Source of the DNA: Catonia carolina
Lineage: Eukaryota; Arthropoda; Insecta; Hemiptera; Achilidae
NCBI GenBank assembly: GCA_035578175.1
Contig: JAQMRL010000008.1
Location: forward strand, 94,993,041-95,057,040
Reading direction: 5' to 3'
Length of the DNA stretch: 64,000 nucleotides
Each line of letters opens with the position of its first letter. Position 1 is the stretch's first letter. The position numbers were made by a program, and so were the translations under genes. The notes beneath the pieces were generated by a model. That model was not told the DNA's origin. It was given only the letters and a program-made list of their open reading frames with translations, and did no database searches. Shown in pieces: positions 45,534 to 56,262 of this stretch.

Positions 45534-45544
45534 AACATTCTAAA

Positions 45545-45872
45545 GGACGCACCGGGTTAGTCTATAAGTAAAGTTGTCGTCATCGCCGTGAGTCAGCTGT
45601 TTAACAGCTGATTTTCGGATACGAAGGTTCCTGGTTCAAATCCTAATACAGGTAGTTACTTTTATGTGGATTTTAATATTATTAGGCTATAGTTACCGTA
45701 CTTTGTTGTTGATGGTTTGGGTTTAATTAACCATACTCTCCCAAGAATGGTCGGCCTGGATTTGTACAAGAATACACCTCATTTACACGTCATCCTAATT
45801 TCATTGGGTCATGAGGTTGCTTATTGTTCTGAAATGAACAGATTGAATATTCGCACATTCAGGATTAAAAAA
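45545..45872 (+). mobile_element. SINE family A, third insertion at the same site
   Basis: Head CACCGGGTTAGTCTATAAGT, B box GGTTCAAATCC, full body with a few changes, then a run of A. The sequence before the head (ATTCTAAAGGACG) and after the tail (ATTCTTAAGAACG) agree at 11 of 13 positions, suggesting an older, mutated target duplication. Confidence 0.8.
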
Positions 45873-46677
45873 AATTCTTAAGAACGGTCTGTATTTTCGC
45901 AGTATGGTTATAAAAAATCTTTTTGAATAATAAAAAAATTATTAAAATTTTGTTATTTTTAGAGAAATATTAGATTCATTTTTTAACAAAATATTTTTTA
46001 TTTACAAAAATCTATTTATATCAACAGTTTAAGGAAAAAATTTAAAATTTTAGTGTAAGGTACAAAAACGACTTGAACATGCCAAAAAATTTGGTGATCA
46101 ATTCATTGGAAAATAGTAATAGAATGCAAAGGATAAAACGGAAACACCGAACAGCTTTATTTTTTTAGTAATTAAATTTTGTTTATTAAGAAACAGTTTG
46201 ATTTAAAGTTTAGAAAGACGTTTTGGCTCTCAGGTAGACGTTTACAGCTTTCGATTTAAAAAAGCTACTGTTGTATAAAATTATATTGAAGTAAATTTGA
46301 ACCTACGGGGTTAAGTAATTAACTTTCAACATCAAATTCCAATATAGAGGATAGAGGATTTCACAGCGGTTTCTATTGAAACCCCTGAAAATCATGATAA
46401 ATGCGCCGTGGTATATTAGCAGTTAAGTTAAATTAATTAAATAATACGTCATGCTGTTATAGTAACAACATCAAGGCCTAAAATTGAGATTTTTAAACGG
46501 TTTTATTTGTACTCAGGATCTGAAATATTAAACTGCGTACCAAAGGATATGAAAAATACTAAAAATTTTAAACGCTTTTCCACATTGACGGTCGAGTGGT
46601 TGTTTACGGTTGCCGACACAGGACATTTTTCATGTTAGTTTATTTCACTTTATTTATTTACTATTAATTTGTTTTTT
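45873..46677. other. AT-rich DNA, nothing recognised
   Basis: No supported signal up to the next HINE-like copy. Confidence 0.35.
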
Positions 46678-46808
46678 ACTTTCTCTTGCCTATATGAATA
46701 TATAGGAAGGAAAGTATTGTTTTCATGTCGATTTTTCGAAATCGAGTTTTCACCGGATCTATACGTTTTCAGACCCCCTGAATCCAAAAAACATGTTTTT
46801 AGCGATTG

Positions 46809-46849
<41 letters not shown>

Positions 46850-47635
46850 TGTATACAGAATATCTCAAGAACGGAACATCGAACGAACTTGAAACTTGAA
46901 ACTTAAGTTACATACCACTACCGGACCCGACACGAACATTTTCATCAAAATCGGTCAACCGGAAGTAGTAGTTTATTCGTATAATTTTTCACTTTTTTGT
47001 GATATTCTCAAAAACTGGTCTTACGATTTTTTTAAAAATCGCCTCATTTACTCAGTTTTTTATTCTCTACAAGATAGGATAGGCGTCATGTTTGCTGAAA
47101 TTCTGGGTGAGGCTGTTTTTACGTAAAAACATTTTCTTTTTAAGATTGCGGCTTTAATATGCATTTTAGCGCAAAACAATATATAATAAAAGTTGTAGAA
47201 AATTTAAAATTCTACAACTTTTATTTCAAACATTTTTTTGTATAATGCTTAGTTTAGCGGTAATTAGCAATTTTCTGTTTTTTTTCTCACGAAAACGTGT
47301 GAAAAATTGATTTTTTTAAGATTTCGGCCTTCGTATGCATTTTACGACAAAAGTGTATTTTATCAAATTTATACGAAATTAAAAGATCTACAACTTTTAT
47401 TGAAAGCGTTTTTCTCTACAGAGCCTAGTTTAGCGTGGAAGAGTGATTTTCTGAATTTTGAAGCCAAACAGGTCGATTTTCATTTTCCGTCTTTCACTCA
47501 TGATTAAAATAAGGTTATGTTTTTAGAGGTTAGTTTTTTGTTTATTTCTAATGTTTTATTACTAATGTTAGGTTATATTGTTAATCATTTGCATTGGCAA
47601 GAGAAAGTTGTGTGAGTGTTTCACACCAGATTTTT
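46678..47635 (+). mobile_element. HINE-like element, copy 6, full length (best copy)
   Basis: Left tip ACTTTCTCTTGCCTATATGA contains a CCTATAT...ATATAGG hairpin. Then come CAGACCCCCTGAATCC, a (TG)n tract at 46812-46843, AACCGGAAGTAGTAGTTTAT, and TTTGCTGAAATTCTGGG. Two diverged tandem blocks start near 47142 and 47320 (period about 178 bp), each with a TATGCATTTTA box and a CTACAACTTTTAT palindrome. The right end is GGCAAGAGAAAGT, inverted match to the left tip, then GTGTGAGTGTTTCACAC (6-bp stem, 5-base loop), CAGATTTTTT. The inverted repeat is terminal only on the left. Non-coding. Confidence 0.85.
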
Positions 47636-47765
47636 TGTTAATATGTGCAAGACATGTAATTGGTAATTTTTCTATGGTTACTTTTGATTATTTATCCGCA
47701 TTTGCTTAGAGGTCAAAGATGTAATTTGTATTAATATTATTACTTTATCTCTTTGTAGTATTATT

Positions 47766-47767
<2 letters not shown>

Positions 47768-47796
<29 letters not shown>
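47768..47796. repeat. (AT)n microsatellite
   Basis: About 14 AT units followed by a T-run, exactly at the left end of the next HINE-like copy. Confidence 0.9.
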
Positions 47797-47804
<8 letters not shown>

Positions 47805-47806
47805 TT

Positions 47807-47931
47807 ACTTTCTCTTGCCTATATATAGGAAGGAAAGTATTGTTTTCATGTCGATTTTTCGAAATTGAGTTTTCACCGGATCTACACGTTTTCAGACCCC
47901 TTGAACCCAAAAAACATGTTTTTAGCGATTG

Positions 47932-47976
<45 letters not shown>

Positions 47977-48737
47977 CGCGCGTGTGTGAACAAAATATCT
48001 TAAGAACGGAACATCGTACGAACTTGAAACTTAAGTTAGGAACCAGTACCGAACCCGACACGAATATTTTCATCAAAATCGGTCAATTGAAAGTAGTAGT
48101 TTATTCGTGTAATTTTTCACTTTTCTACGATTTTCTCAAAAACTGGTCCTACGTTGTTTTTAAAAATCGCCTGAATTACTAAATGTTTCTTGCTTTACAA
48201 GATAGGGTAGGCGTCATGTTTGCTGAAATTCTTGGAGAGGCTGTTTTCACGTAAAATAATTGTTGTTTTAAGATTGCGGCTTTAATATGCATTTAAGCGA
48301 AAAAATGTATGTAATAAAAGTTGTAGACAATTTAATATCCTACAACTTTTAATTCAAACATTTTGTTTGTATAACGCTTAGTTTAGCGGTAATTAGCGAT
48401 TTTCGGTTTTTTTTCTCACGAAAACGTATGAAAAATCGATTTTCTTAAGATTTCGGCCTTAGTATGCATTACACGACAAAAGTGTATATAATCAAATTTA
48501 TAGTAATTAAAAGTTCTACAACTTTTATTTAGAGCATTTAATTTTACAGAGCCTAGTTTAGCGTAAAAGAGGTTGATTTTCACTTTACGTCTGTGACTCA
48601 TGATTAAAATAAGATTATGTTAATTAATTGAGGTTAGTTTTTTGTTTATTCCTATGTTTTATACTAATGGTAGATTATATTATTAATTATTTGCATTGGT
48701 AAGAGAAAATTGTGTGAGTGTTTCACACCAGATTTTT
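47807..48737 (+). mobile_element. HINE-like element, copy 7, full length
   Basis: Only about 170 bp after copy 6 and in the same orientation. Left tip ACTTTCTCTTGCCTATATAT; (TG)n then (CG)n tract at 47934-47984; right end GGTAAGAGAAAAT, then GTGTGAGTGTTTCACAC, CAGATTTTT. After the end both copies 6 and 7 continue with GTTAAT, preceded by a T-run: the right boundary may lie slightly further or both landed in similar T-rich targets. Confidence 0.82.
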
Positions 48738-50431
48738 GTTAATACTGTCTATATGTTGCTAAATCTTTGATATTATGTTTTTTGGATGGTATCCACCATC
48801 ACAAATTTTGCTACAGGAGATATCTATTTCCACATTTTATAAAATTTCTATTTTGTTTAATTTACTTTAATTTTTTTGTTTTTAATTTAAAGTGTATTTA
48901 GTGTAATTTTATTTAGTTTACATTTTGTATACTGATTTGTGTATTTTGCCTTGATGTTGTATTTTATGTGAAATAAAGATTAACATTAATAAATTCTGAC
49001 ATACATCGAGGTTTGGATCCGGTAACAGTTCGTAAAGTTATAAGTAATTACGGTCACAAATGTACCAACCGACTAAATAATCAAATAAATCATATAGCGT
49101 TAAATCGGTTGCACAATTAGTAACAATGTGAATAGATTAAAACGTGCCAACGTACTGGATCTTCTAGGGCGATTCTTACTGTGTTTTAATTTGTAAATTA
49201 AAAAGGGTAATGCAATTTGTAAATTTTAACGTGTTTGAGTGAGAATTGATATTTAAAATTATGTACCTTAAGAAAAGTTTAGTACATATATATTAAATGA
49301 ACATTATTCGGCCTACAATTTATTTTTTACATAAACTTTTTTGTTTTTATTTAATATATTGTAAATAATTTATAAACAGAATAATATTTGTGTTATATAT
49401 TTTTTATAATTACACAACTGGGCTGTAACTTTTTTCTGCGTTTTTCAACGTGATGTTTGGTGTACATGTATTTAATGAATATTATTACTGTTTATTTTTT
49501 ACTTAAGCGATTTTGTTTTATTTAATTTATTGTAAATAATTTATGAACATATTTTTGTGTTATGTTTTGTTTACAATATTACACAACTGGGCTGTAATTT
49601 TTAATGCGTTCTTATAAGTGATATGTGACATTTTTTGTTATATTATAGATTATCCATTTAAAAAAAAATCAATTATTACCCTTATTTTTCAACATTTAGA
49701 TTCATTATATTTCGAATAAATATGAAACTGTGAACAAAATTAATTTTTTAAAGATTTCTCAACTGTGAGATACCTTTTTATTTAATTAAATATATATAAA
49801 TCGTTTTAGAAAAATATTAATTTACTGCTTTTGCAATTGTTATCTCTTGAATCAAATTCAGTGAACTTCTAATTGTATTAAATCTCAGTTTCTATTCTTA
49901 GAAAAATTACTTATTGTTTAGATATCCTAAAGAACAGATTGTGACGTCACAGTTTTATTTTTAAAATAATTGAGTATAAATAAATTTTAAATAAAAAAAT
50001 AATATTTATTTTCGGAAATAAATTATTAGATTTATTTTTTCCAAATGTAATATGGTAATATTTTATTAATATGGATTTACAATATATTAATAAACGTAAA
50101 GTTTCTTTGCAGTTAAGATATTTAAATAAGCTAGACAAATCGTATTTATTATAATAATATTTATAATTTCGTTATTTAAATTAATTATGTCGTTTTAAAT
50201 TATTGGTAGTTATAATTAATAGTTTTTTTGTTTAGATTAACAAATTTCCATTAATAGTTTATTTTACTATTATGAATGAAATATTTTAGAGATCATGAAT
50301 GAAACTATATCTATATGTGTGTTACACATACAAGGTATTTAGTTATTTCTTTTGTACATAAAACCAGAGGGTGGGTCATTCTTATCTGCAATGATAAGGT
50401 TATATATAGTATAGTAAAGTAGAGTACTTAC
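48738..50431 (-). other. AT-rich sequence, probably intron of the arrestin-domain gene
   Basis: Lies immediately downstream (minus strand) of the GTAAGT donor at 50431-50426. No acceptor-flanked exon with arrestin homology could be found here or further left, so the intron extends far or out of the window. An AATAAA occurs at 48972 on the plus strand; no gene can be attached to it. Confidence 0.4.
50426..50431 (-). promoter_or_regulatory. 5' splice donor GTAAGT
   Basis: Consensus donor at the end of the arrestin exon (minus strand, T|GTAAGTAC). It fits U1 pairing well and preserves the frame expected for a C or similar residue at the split codon. Confidence 0.7.
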
Positions 50432-50588
50432 ATCTGAGTTTAAAGTTTTCAACTGTATCTAAAAGGACATGACCTGCAAGTACTTCGCCAGCATAATACA
50501 TTTCTCTGTCAAGCCGAATGTCGAATTCTCGAATATAATCCATGGTGACGTCCATGAGGAGTTGATGAAGTTTGATAGCTCACATCCT
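50432..50588 (-). CDS. Arrestin-domain-containing protein, first coding exon
   Basis: Minus strand. From ATG 50555 (or the in-frame ATG 50543) the exon encodes MDVTMDYIREFDIRLDREMY, then YAGEVLAGHVLLDTVENFKL and R, with one base of the next codon before GTAAGT (50431-50426), so the intron is phase 1. The pattern FDIxLDxxxYYAGExxxGxVxLxT is the first two strands of the Arrestin_N fold as in alpha-arrestins (ARRDC proteins), which act as adaptors in receptor and transporter ubiquitination and trafficking. An in-frame TGA lies upstream of the ATG. A possible AG acceptor at 50590-50589 would make this the second exon with 38 nt of 5' UTR. The remaining roughly 300-400 residues expected of the family are not in view. 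Confidence 0.75.
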
Positions 50589-50769
50589 CTGTTTATATTT
50601 CAATTATAAAAAACTGATCCACGTGAAAAATGACAGTTTATATTAATATAATATTTTACAAATAGATAAAATACCCTTTATAACGATTTACATTTATATA
50701 TTTAAAATAATTTATTATTTTTATTAATATAAATAAAATTAAATTGTAATACGATTTATTAGTCCGTAT

Positions 50770-50960
50770 ACTCGCTCAATAAAACCCTCCCTTTGAACAT
50801 CACAACATAAACAACACGAATGGCTGCAACCCCGGATGAGATAGACCTGCGCAATAAGTTCTGCGCATCCTCACAGCATCCCTCTACTTTCATGTAATAC
50901 CTGCTGGTTCCCCATCCCCAAATCCCTCTCGTTCATTTAATTCAACCCTTGATTTACGTT
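50770..50960 (-). promoter_or_regulatory. Possible promoter or 5' UTR exon of the arrestin gene
   Basis: GC-richer island about 200 bp upstream (minus strand) of the coding exon. It holds two TGCGCA hexamers about 14 bases apart (NRF-1-like half sites) and non-repetitive sequence. Position and composition suggest promoter or first-exon sequence. No TATA box or initiator can be assigned with confidence. Confidence 0.3.
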
Positions 50961-51781
50961 TATTATGAATGACGCATGTCGTATTATATAATTCTATTAA
51001 ATTGTATTGTGGCTATTCAACGTTTTGTACTAAATTAATCTCTAAAAATTCTTTAATTTAATTTGTACGTTTCCAAAAACGTGTAAATCGTTAGGAATTT
51101 AATTCTAATTATTACACCACAATATACACAGTATAATCAGACAACTTTTACTTTATTTAATCTTTACATATTCAATTTAATTACAATAGAGTTTCAAAAA
51201 TTCGAATAACTGGGACATAGGGAGTCCGAATTTTCGAATGACCTTTTATAAAAGATCTATTGCCGTTATGAATAATACAACTACTAAAAATAAGAAGTAG
51301 AACTAATAAAAACATATTTTGACTTATCAAAAAGAACCATTAAGGTTTTTGCTAATGGTGTCGTTTTTAGGTAATGGTGTTTTATGTGAGGTTGTATCAG
51401 GGAATGATTTAATGCCCTCTGCGCGGCACCTCGTTCTAGTGTCTTTCTAGAATAGGGTAGAATTATATTGCGGCTATTGTGTATTTATTTTAGTTCTTAT
51501 TCTATTTTATTCTTTAATGTTTTTTATCTTTCAAAAAAATTTATGGTTAAGTAAAATAACCAGATCGTTTGTCGGGGAGTTTAGTAGCGTCTGTGGAATG
51601 TAATTAAACGTCCTTCGAATCGTTTTTTAGAACCAGTTGTGTATACCAACCTGCGTATGGAGTTGTTAATACGTGACGTGAAAATAGTTGTTCTATTGTT
51701 TAAAATTTGCTTATACAGTTATAACGAATTTTCTTTGAATTAGATTTTTATACGCGTAGCAGCACGCGCAGGGTACAGCTA
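50961..51781. other. AT-rich DNA, nothing recognised
   Basis: AATTCGAATAACTGGGACAT near 51200 loosely resembles the pogo-like tip at 58299, but no second end was found. Nothing else supported. Confidence 0.35.
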
Positions 51782-53126
51782 ACGGGTGTTTAAAAAAGGA
51801 CGCACTTCAAAGTTTGAGAACGCTAATTTATTACATTAAGTAATTAAAAATTATACAAATTATACGGTATGAAATTATTACCTGTATAACATTCAGATTA
51901 CCATTAAAACTTCACAATAAATGTTCAAAATGACTTCCTCCACTTTTAATGCAAGTTCGGACACGTTTCATAACATTTGCAGCCACTTTTCGTAGTGTTT
52001 GCTCATTAATGTTTGTAATCTCACTTTCAATATTAGCCTTCAATTCTTCAATTGTATGAGGACTGTTATTAAAAATCTTACTCTTTAAATTCCCCCAAAG
52101 AAAAAAATCCGCAGGAGTAAGATCTGGGGATCTTGGTGGCCACAATCCTTTTGATATCACACGATGGCCAAAAAATTCTCGTAACATATTCAGCGTTTCA
52201 GTAGAAGTATGGCACGTTGCGTTATCCTGCTGAAACCAAGAATCTCAATCGTGTAATTCTAACAACGCTATAAATTGTTCAATTAAGTTGCGGTACACCA
52301 CACCATCTACAGATGTGTCAAAAAATGAAGGCCCAACAATACGACGCCGGGAGATCGCACACCAAACACCAATTTTACGTGCATGTAGTTCATGAAATGT
52401 GTGAGGATTATGAGCGCTCCATATTCGGCAGTTTTGGCTGTTGATGTAACCATCCAAGTGGAACCATGCTTCGTCACTGAAATAAACACGATCCAATATT
52501 TCAACACCGTTGTCATTAACAAGAGAACGTATCCAACGACAATACTGTATACGTTTCCCATAGTCAACTTCTTTCAGTTCATGAACGACACCGATGCGGT
52601 AAGGATGCAGATTTAATTTTTTTGTAGCCCTTAAAGCGGAAGATAGTGATAATCCAGCCTGTGAAGATAACTTTCTAAGTGATTTGCCGGGTGAGGTAGT
52701 CAAACGTTGTTTCATATCGTCCAAAACTTGTTCTGTTAACAATGATTGTCGACCTGTGCTTTTCGATCCTGTACACTGCCAGTCTCACGAAATTTATTAA
52801 TCAGACGCGATGTTGTGGTGTTATTAGGTACTTCAGAATTGGGAAATTTTAACTGGAACTCGTCTTTCACTCGTTCGTAAGATTTATATGCGCAATAACT
52901 TTCAATAATAAAAACACGTTCATCCTTTGAAAAAACCATGTTTGAACTTATACAGACACTGCAGACACAAATGAATACTGGGATAGCACTAGTACATGTC
53001 AGTAATACACAATGGGTCAACAATGAGTACGGTGGTGCCAACTGTTATTTGGGGAGGAAAAAATATTCCTTATGCAGAAAATATTAACCCTTTAACTTCG
53101 AAGTGCGTCCTTTTTGAAACACCCGT
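51782..53126 (-). mobile_element. DUF4817-type transposon, nearly intact
   Basis: A 1345-bp element flanked by TA (51780-51781, 53127-53128). Tips ACGGGTGTTTAAAAAAGGAC and, inverted, ACGGGTGTTTCAAAAAGGAC; they continue with GCACTTC on both sides. It contains one transposase gene on the minus strand spanning 52939-51912. It is the longest member of its family in the window and the parent-type structure for the rearranged copy at 41423. Confidence 0.9.
51912..52939 (-). pseudogene. DDD transposase with one frameshift and one stop
   Basis: From ATG 52939: MVFSKDERVFIIESYCAYKS and RLINKFRETGSVQDRK (helix-turn-helix, DUF4817-like). A single missing A near 52770 shifts the frame; it resumes with TEQVLDDMKQRLTT, RATKKLNLHPYRIG, and RVYFSDEAWFHLDGYIN (first aspartate, near 52490). 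A TGA at 52247-52245 interrupts just before SWFQQDNATCHTS (second aspartate, near 52222). The frame then runs to RSPDLTPADFFLWGNLKSK (third aspartate) and ends HFEHLL at 51912. About 340 residues in all, normal for Tc1/mariner relatives. Thirty-eight residues separate the second and third aspartates when the AD residue is counted. Confidence 0.88.
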
Positions 53127-53239
53127 TAGTACAAGCTAATACAGCTAGTATAAAATTATTATTTATCAGCATGAAATGTAAGATTGCAGAACTAATGGGC
53201 TTACAAAATTCGTTAATAGAATGCAAAGACTTATTATAA

Positions 53240-53253
53240 TATATATATATATG
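53240..53253. repeat. Short (AT)n tract
   Basis: Seven or so AT units. Minor microsatellite. Confidence 0.8.
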
Positions 53254-53313
53254 TACTACTATCATTTTCGCGTCCATACATTGACAATTTCCTAACAATC
53301 TGGAGTCCGAGTG

Positions 53314-53345
53314 CAATTTGGCGTCCGTATACGGACGCCAAATTG
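53314..53345. repeat. 32-bp perfect palindrome
   Basis: CAATTTGGCGTCCGTA is followed with no spacer by its reverse complement TACGGACGCCAAATTG. The same GGCGTCCG / CGCGTCC words appear nearby (53270, 53655). Such spacer-free palindromes are rare and unstable; this may be two transposon tips joined head to head. Confidence 0.95.
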
Positions 53346-54204
53346 TAATCCTTAATAAAAACTTAATAAAAATTTATTGTGACATGGTTTTCGGACGTAA
53401 TTTTTTTAAACTAAAGTACATAGTTTGGGGCAACTATATTTATTTTTTGAGAATTTTATTGTTACTCAGAGAGACACAAAAAAATAAATAAATTTTGGTA
53501 CCGGATGCGAAATGGCGGTGTTTTGAAACTATTTTATACACCGTACCTTGGAGAGTTTCTCACCAGAGTGCTCTCGCTACGCCCCTATGTAAAAATATAC
53601 GTATATTATGTATATTCTTACAAGGACGGCAGTTTCACATCTGCTATCAATTTCGCGTCCACCGGTTAAGAAAATAGACAAAACAAGTTATAAATAGATA
53701 TTGTGTTGTGTTAAGAAAAAAAGTTTAAAAGAATAATAAAAACAAATTTTTATTAATCATCGAATTACAATTCTTTCAAAACTCACAATCTAATTTACTA
53801 AACATTCAAATAAATATTATTCGGCAAATTATTTGATATAAGTAATACAATTAAATTAAAAATAATTATATATTTTTTGATAGAATTAAAAAACTCTCTT
53901 TTCCGATAGACGATTTTTTGGGTTGACAAACTATCCTGGAAGGAAACCGGTGCTGCGCATAGTAGTGTCAGGATTAAATTATTCTTATGGCTGGCAGGAT
54001 ATCTTTCTAAACGCATTGTATACACAACGTATATTATACGCAATTTTGAAGAGTTGTTCTCCGCCGTGCTGTCACCTTCCATACATGAGTCCATCGCACA
54101 CCGCTTTGGTTTCTTTTTTCAAATTAGGCATAAACCCACTATCAACGAATCCATGAACAAATCCTTTAGTAATTTGTTTACGTCGTTCGTTTAGTAACCA
54201 ACGG
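53346..54204. other. Mostly AT-rich DNA, nothing recognised
   Basis: Slightly GC-richer around 53490-53670 and 53930-54090. The 60-98-codon frames here have no motif. Confidence 0.3.
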
Positions 54205-54540
54205 GTTGGTCTAGTCTAGAAGAAAAGTCGTCGCCGCAAGTCAGCTGTTTAGCTGACTTTTCGACAGCTTTTCTGACAGCTGATTTTCGGAGATGGAGGT
54301 TCCTAGTTTAAATCCTAGTATATAGTATAATTGGTTCTTTTATACGAATTTGAATACTAGACAGTGGTTACCAATGTACTTTGATGGTTGGGGGTCAATT
54401 AACCATACTCTCTCAGGAATGGTCGGCCTGGGTATGTACGAGACTACAGCTCATTTAAACGTCATACATATCATTGGGTCATGGGGTTGCTTATTGTTCT
54501 CAGTCGAACAAATTGCAACCTACACGCATTAGGGATAAAA
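54205..54540 (+). mobile_element. SINE family A with expanded head
   Basis: Head GGGTTGGTCTAGTCTAGAAG, B box degraded to GTTTAAATCC, full body (GACAGTGGTTACCAATGTAC, GGAATGGTCGGCCTGGGTAT) and A-rich end near 54540. The AGCTG-containing hairpin of the head is expanded: AGTCAGCTGTTTAGCTGACT is followed by CGACAGCTTTTCTGACAGCT, an internal duplication not seen in other copies. Confidence 0.75.
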
Positions 54541-55089
54541 CAAAACAAAAATTTGTTTAAGAATTTTTAACATGTTATTTCACGCTTTTTTTAACATTAC
54601 ACCACCTGACAATTGTCAATAAAATATTTCCTTATTACGCTTACGATGTGTAAAAAGAATGCGCATTTTGCTGTTTGCCCACTCTCACTGCAAAATGGTT
54701 CAAGTACACTTCCATAATGCTATTTCGTATCATGTAATATGTCGCCCAATTACTAGGTTTAGCAGTTTTACAGTAAGTAAATAAAACATTAAAGAGAAAA
54801 AACTTTTTCTAAAATATAAAAAATTAAAAATGGACTAGGAGTAGATTATTATTAACCTTGTTTTTTGCTTAAAAACAATGCGATAAAAAATTAAACTAAG
54901 AAATTCGGGAAATAGCAAACTTTACTAGACAGACCTGAACAAAGTAGGCATATTTTAATATTTATTCTGGACCGATTTTCTTTCATTATAAAATTCTGGA
55001 CAGAGATTACAGATTTCAGAAAAAAAATGTTAAGGGTAGAATAAAGTACACCCATTCAGTTTTTTCCCTTTTTCTCTTACAACATCTGA
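54541..55089. other. AT-rich DNA, nothing recognised
   Basis: No supported signal up to the tandem array. Confidence 0.35.
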
Positions 55090-55880
55090 ACAAACGACAT
55101 TTTTTTTAAATGCCCGGAAAAAACAAGGGCCATCGATTTAGACAAAAAAGTTTAAATATTAATGAGTGGGTGACCTAAAGTGAAGTTTGTACCATCCAGT
55201 TCACCTCGATTTTCTCGCGAGTATGAGCTTAACAATCGTAATATTTATGGAACGTTCCAAAACAGCAAAACGACTCTCGATAGGGATAACGATAAAGTTT
55301 AAATTGAATTTCTTAGAGTATCGCCACCATTCCTAAGTTTTTCACGATTTTTTTCGCTAATTTCGGCAGACCAAACAAAACAATTTACAGAACAATCCAG
55401 AACAAATGAGAGCTATCATTTAAAGTAAAAACCAAAAAGTATTGAATGCATGGGCTTATACTTGCCACTCCAAATTTTTCTTTGATTTTCTAGCATATTT
55501 GAACGGGAAAAACGAAATTTTCGCGAAATGATCCGGTACAAACGAAGGGCTGTCAATCTATGTAAAAAAACTTTAAAATATTGAGTCGAGGGGGATTAGA
55601 GTGACATTAGCACCACCCAGTTCTTCTCGATTTCTCGCTTACTTGAAAGGAACTAAAAAAATATTTTGCGAGACCATCCGAAACAAACGAAGGTCTGTCC
55701 CTGAAGTCCAAAAAAAATTTAAAAAGTTGAGCGGGAGGAGGCCAGTGTGAAGTTAGCCCCTCCCGGCGTTTTTTCACTTATTTGGACGGAACAAACAAAA
55801 CATTTTCCGGAATAATCCGGTAGAAACGTAGACCGATCAATTTTACAAGTTAATTTTTGAAATTTTTGTATGGGGGCCAA
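55090..55880 (+). repeat. Diverged tandem repeat, about 138-bp period
   Basis: The anchor ATCC(G/A)G(T/A)A(C/G)AAACGAAG-like occurs at 55395, 55531, 55676 and 55815 (spacings 136, 145, 139), and a weaker one at 55111, about two periods earlier. Each unit continues with a GTCTGTC-type word, an A-rich stretch, TTGAG(C/T)GG-like, AAGTTAGCACCACCC-like, and TTTTCTCGCTTATTTG-like words. The unit between 55111 and 55395 carries extra unrelated sequence. Function unknown; looks like an old minisatellite or the tandem part of a mobile element. Confidence 0.75.
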
Positions 55881-55884
55881 CTTT

Positions 55885-56262
55885 ACAGTCCTGGTTTGAA
55901 CTTCTACAGGTTTAGCTAAGTAAAACAAGGAGTGGGGTGGTTTACAATTGCCTTCATCGCCGAGTTGAAAAGCTTATCAATATGCCAGGCCGTCTAAAAA
56001 GCACCTATTTTCCACCCTGCAAATGACACACCTCACGTTATTCACCACAGGGTCTGGCTGCATAATGAAATTCATTGCGCTCAGAGGAGATATAACTCTG
56101 ACAAGTATCTTTTACACTTGTACCTCTTCTGTTCTTAAATACTTCAGTCATATGTTTGGCTTACCATGTGATAAAAAAAAACTAAATTTTTTTTAGTCCT
56201 GAAACAAGCAAATCGAGTGCAAATAATTTAACACTCCACCTGCCTGTTATGTGCAACCCCTT
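55885..56262 (-). repeat. Dispersed repeat R3, copy 3
   Basis: Follows the tandem array directly. Shares GGTTTGAACTTCTACAGGTT, TAGCTAAGTAAAACAAGGAG, ATATGCCAGGCCGTCTAAAA, CCACAGGGTCTGGCTGCATA and the AACACTCCACCTGCCTG end with copy 2. Confidence 0.65.
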
